64,000 nucleotides of DNA from Caldicellulosiruptor bescii DSM 6725 (GTDB lineage Bacteria; Bacillota; Thermoanaerobacteria; Caldicellulosiruptorales; Caldicellulosiruptoraceae). The position numbers were made by a program, and so were the translations under genes. The stretch lies in contig NC_012034.1 of the NCBI RefSeq assembly GCF_000022325.1, forward strand, positions 2,231,501-2,295,500. The letters run 5' to 3'. The notes beneath the pieces are model-generated. The model was not told where the DNA came from. It searched no databases and saw only the letters and a program-made list of their open reading frames with translations. How positions within the stretch are numbered: the stretch's first letter is position 1; each line of letters opens with the position of its first letter. Of this stretch, positions 63,736 through 64,000 are shown piece after piece.

Positions 63736-64000
63736 TCTCCCTTTTGCAAGGAGCTTAGTATCTCAAGCAGGTCTTCCTTTGAAGGTACTTTACTTAGAAG
63801 ACTTGATATAACCTCCTCAAAATAAGAATGATAAACCTCTTTTACATTATCAAAAAGTACTTCGGTGCCGTTTACTTTTAAATATACCTTGCTACCATCT
63901 ACTCTTATACTGTCAATTCTCCCCTCTATGGTCTTTGATGTGTCTGCCGGATTTGTCGCTACAACATATCTTCCTATCATGCTCTGAGCTTTCAAAAATT
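63732..64000 (-). CDS. flgD: Flagellar hook-capping protein FlgD, C-terminal part (cut by window edge)
   Basis: The C-terminal ~88 residues of FlgD are present: SMIGRYVVATNPADTSKTIE, then GRIDSIRVDGSKVYLKVNGT and a helical tail. FlgD caps the growing hook and is discarded when the hook is complete. The reading frame stays open to the window edge (F at the codon before the TTG at 63993-63995), so that TTG is not a real start. flgD-TIGR02530 gene-flgE is the standard order. Confidence 0.9.
   Translation of the reverse strand, partial: FLKAQSMIGRYVVATNPADTSKTIEGRIDSIRVDGSKVYLKVNGTEVLFDNVKEVYHSYFEEVISSLLSKVPSKEDLLEILSSLQKGE

Overview
The window looks like a chromosome segment of a thermophilic, low-GC Gram-positive bacterium of the Caldicellulosiruptor / Thermoanaerobacterales type. 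That assignment is an inference from AT-rich codon use, Bacillus/Clostridia-style gene order (secG-rnr, groES-groEL with CIRCE, a fla/che operon with fliY, flhF, flhG, cheC, cheD and sigD), a prokaryotic speD, and recognisable but not database-checked protein sequences. No rRNA, tRNA or CRISPR array was seen. Almost every gene lies on the minus strand, so the natural reading direction is from 64000 down to 1. The only convincing intact plus-strand gene is 23175-24308.

Region by region. 1-9700 holds the 5' part of secA, a long-form hpf, a cluster of DnaA boxes, a DUF362 protein, dnaX, rnr, an HD-domain protein, an IS607-type element with an intact tnpB and a frameshifted tnpA, and secG. The element sits between the promoter and the first gene of the HD-rnr-dnaX operon. 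9700-13260 holds a small protein, a WG-repeat secreted protein and debris (a decayed IS200/IS605 tnpB and a plus-strand gene remnant). 13266-16753 holds dapF, a UPF0210/ACT-domain pair and a PfkB sugar kinase. 16975-24308 is the most unusual segment: a 1831-residue secreted modular protein ending in an HNH-like nuclease domain, an overlapping small gene resembling DUF1629-type immunity proteins, and a divergent 377-residue protein of unknown function driven from a back-to-back promoter.

24783-42000 is mostly housekeeping: speD, two Cof-type HAD phosphatases, a serine-biosynthesis operon (class V aminotransferase, serA, DUF1015), efp, RNase G with its two radical-SAM-linked neighbours, DegV, trmL, a CheX-like protein, a ferredoxin-type DUF362 protein, and groES-groEL under a sigma-A promoter and CIRCE operator.

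42171-64000 is a long motility operon in near-canonical Firmicutes order (flgD, a TIGR02530-type protein, flgE, flbD, fliL, fliM, fliY, cheY, fliO, fliP, fliQ, fliR, flhB, flhA, flhF, flhG, a PilZ protein, cheA, cheW, cheC, cheD, a small membrane protein, sigD, a DUF342 protein, small proteins including a SwrB-like one). It builds the export gate, C-ring and hook, carries the chemotaxis core and ends with the late-gene sigma factor. An AraC-family regulator follows with no visible break. motA/motB and cheB/cheR are absent from this stretch.

The best candidates for undescribed biology are the toxin/immunity-like module with its divergent partner, the promoter-captured TnpB with a pseudoknotted right-end RNA, and the DnaA-box cluster upstream of hpf.
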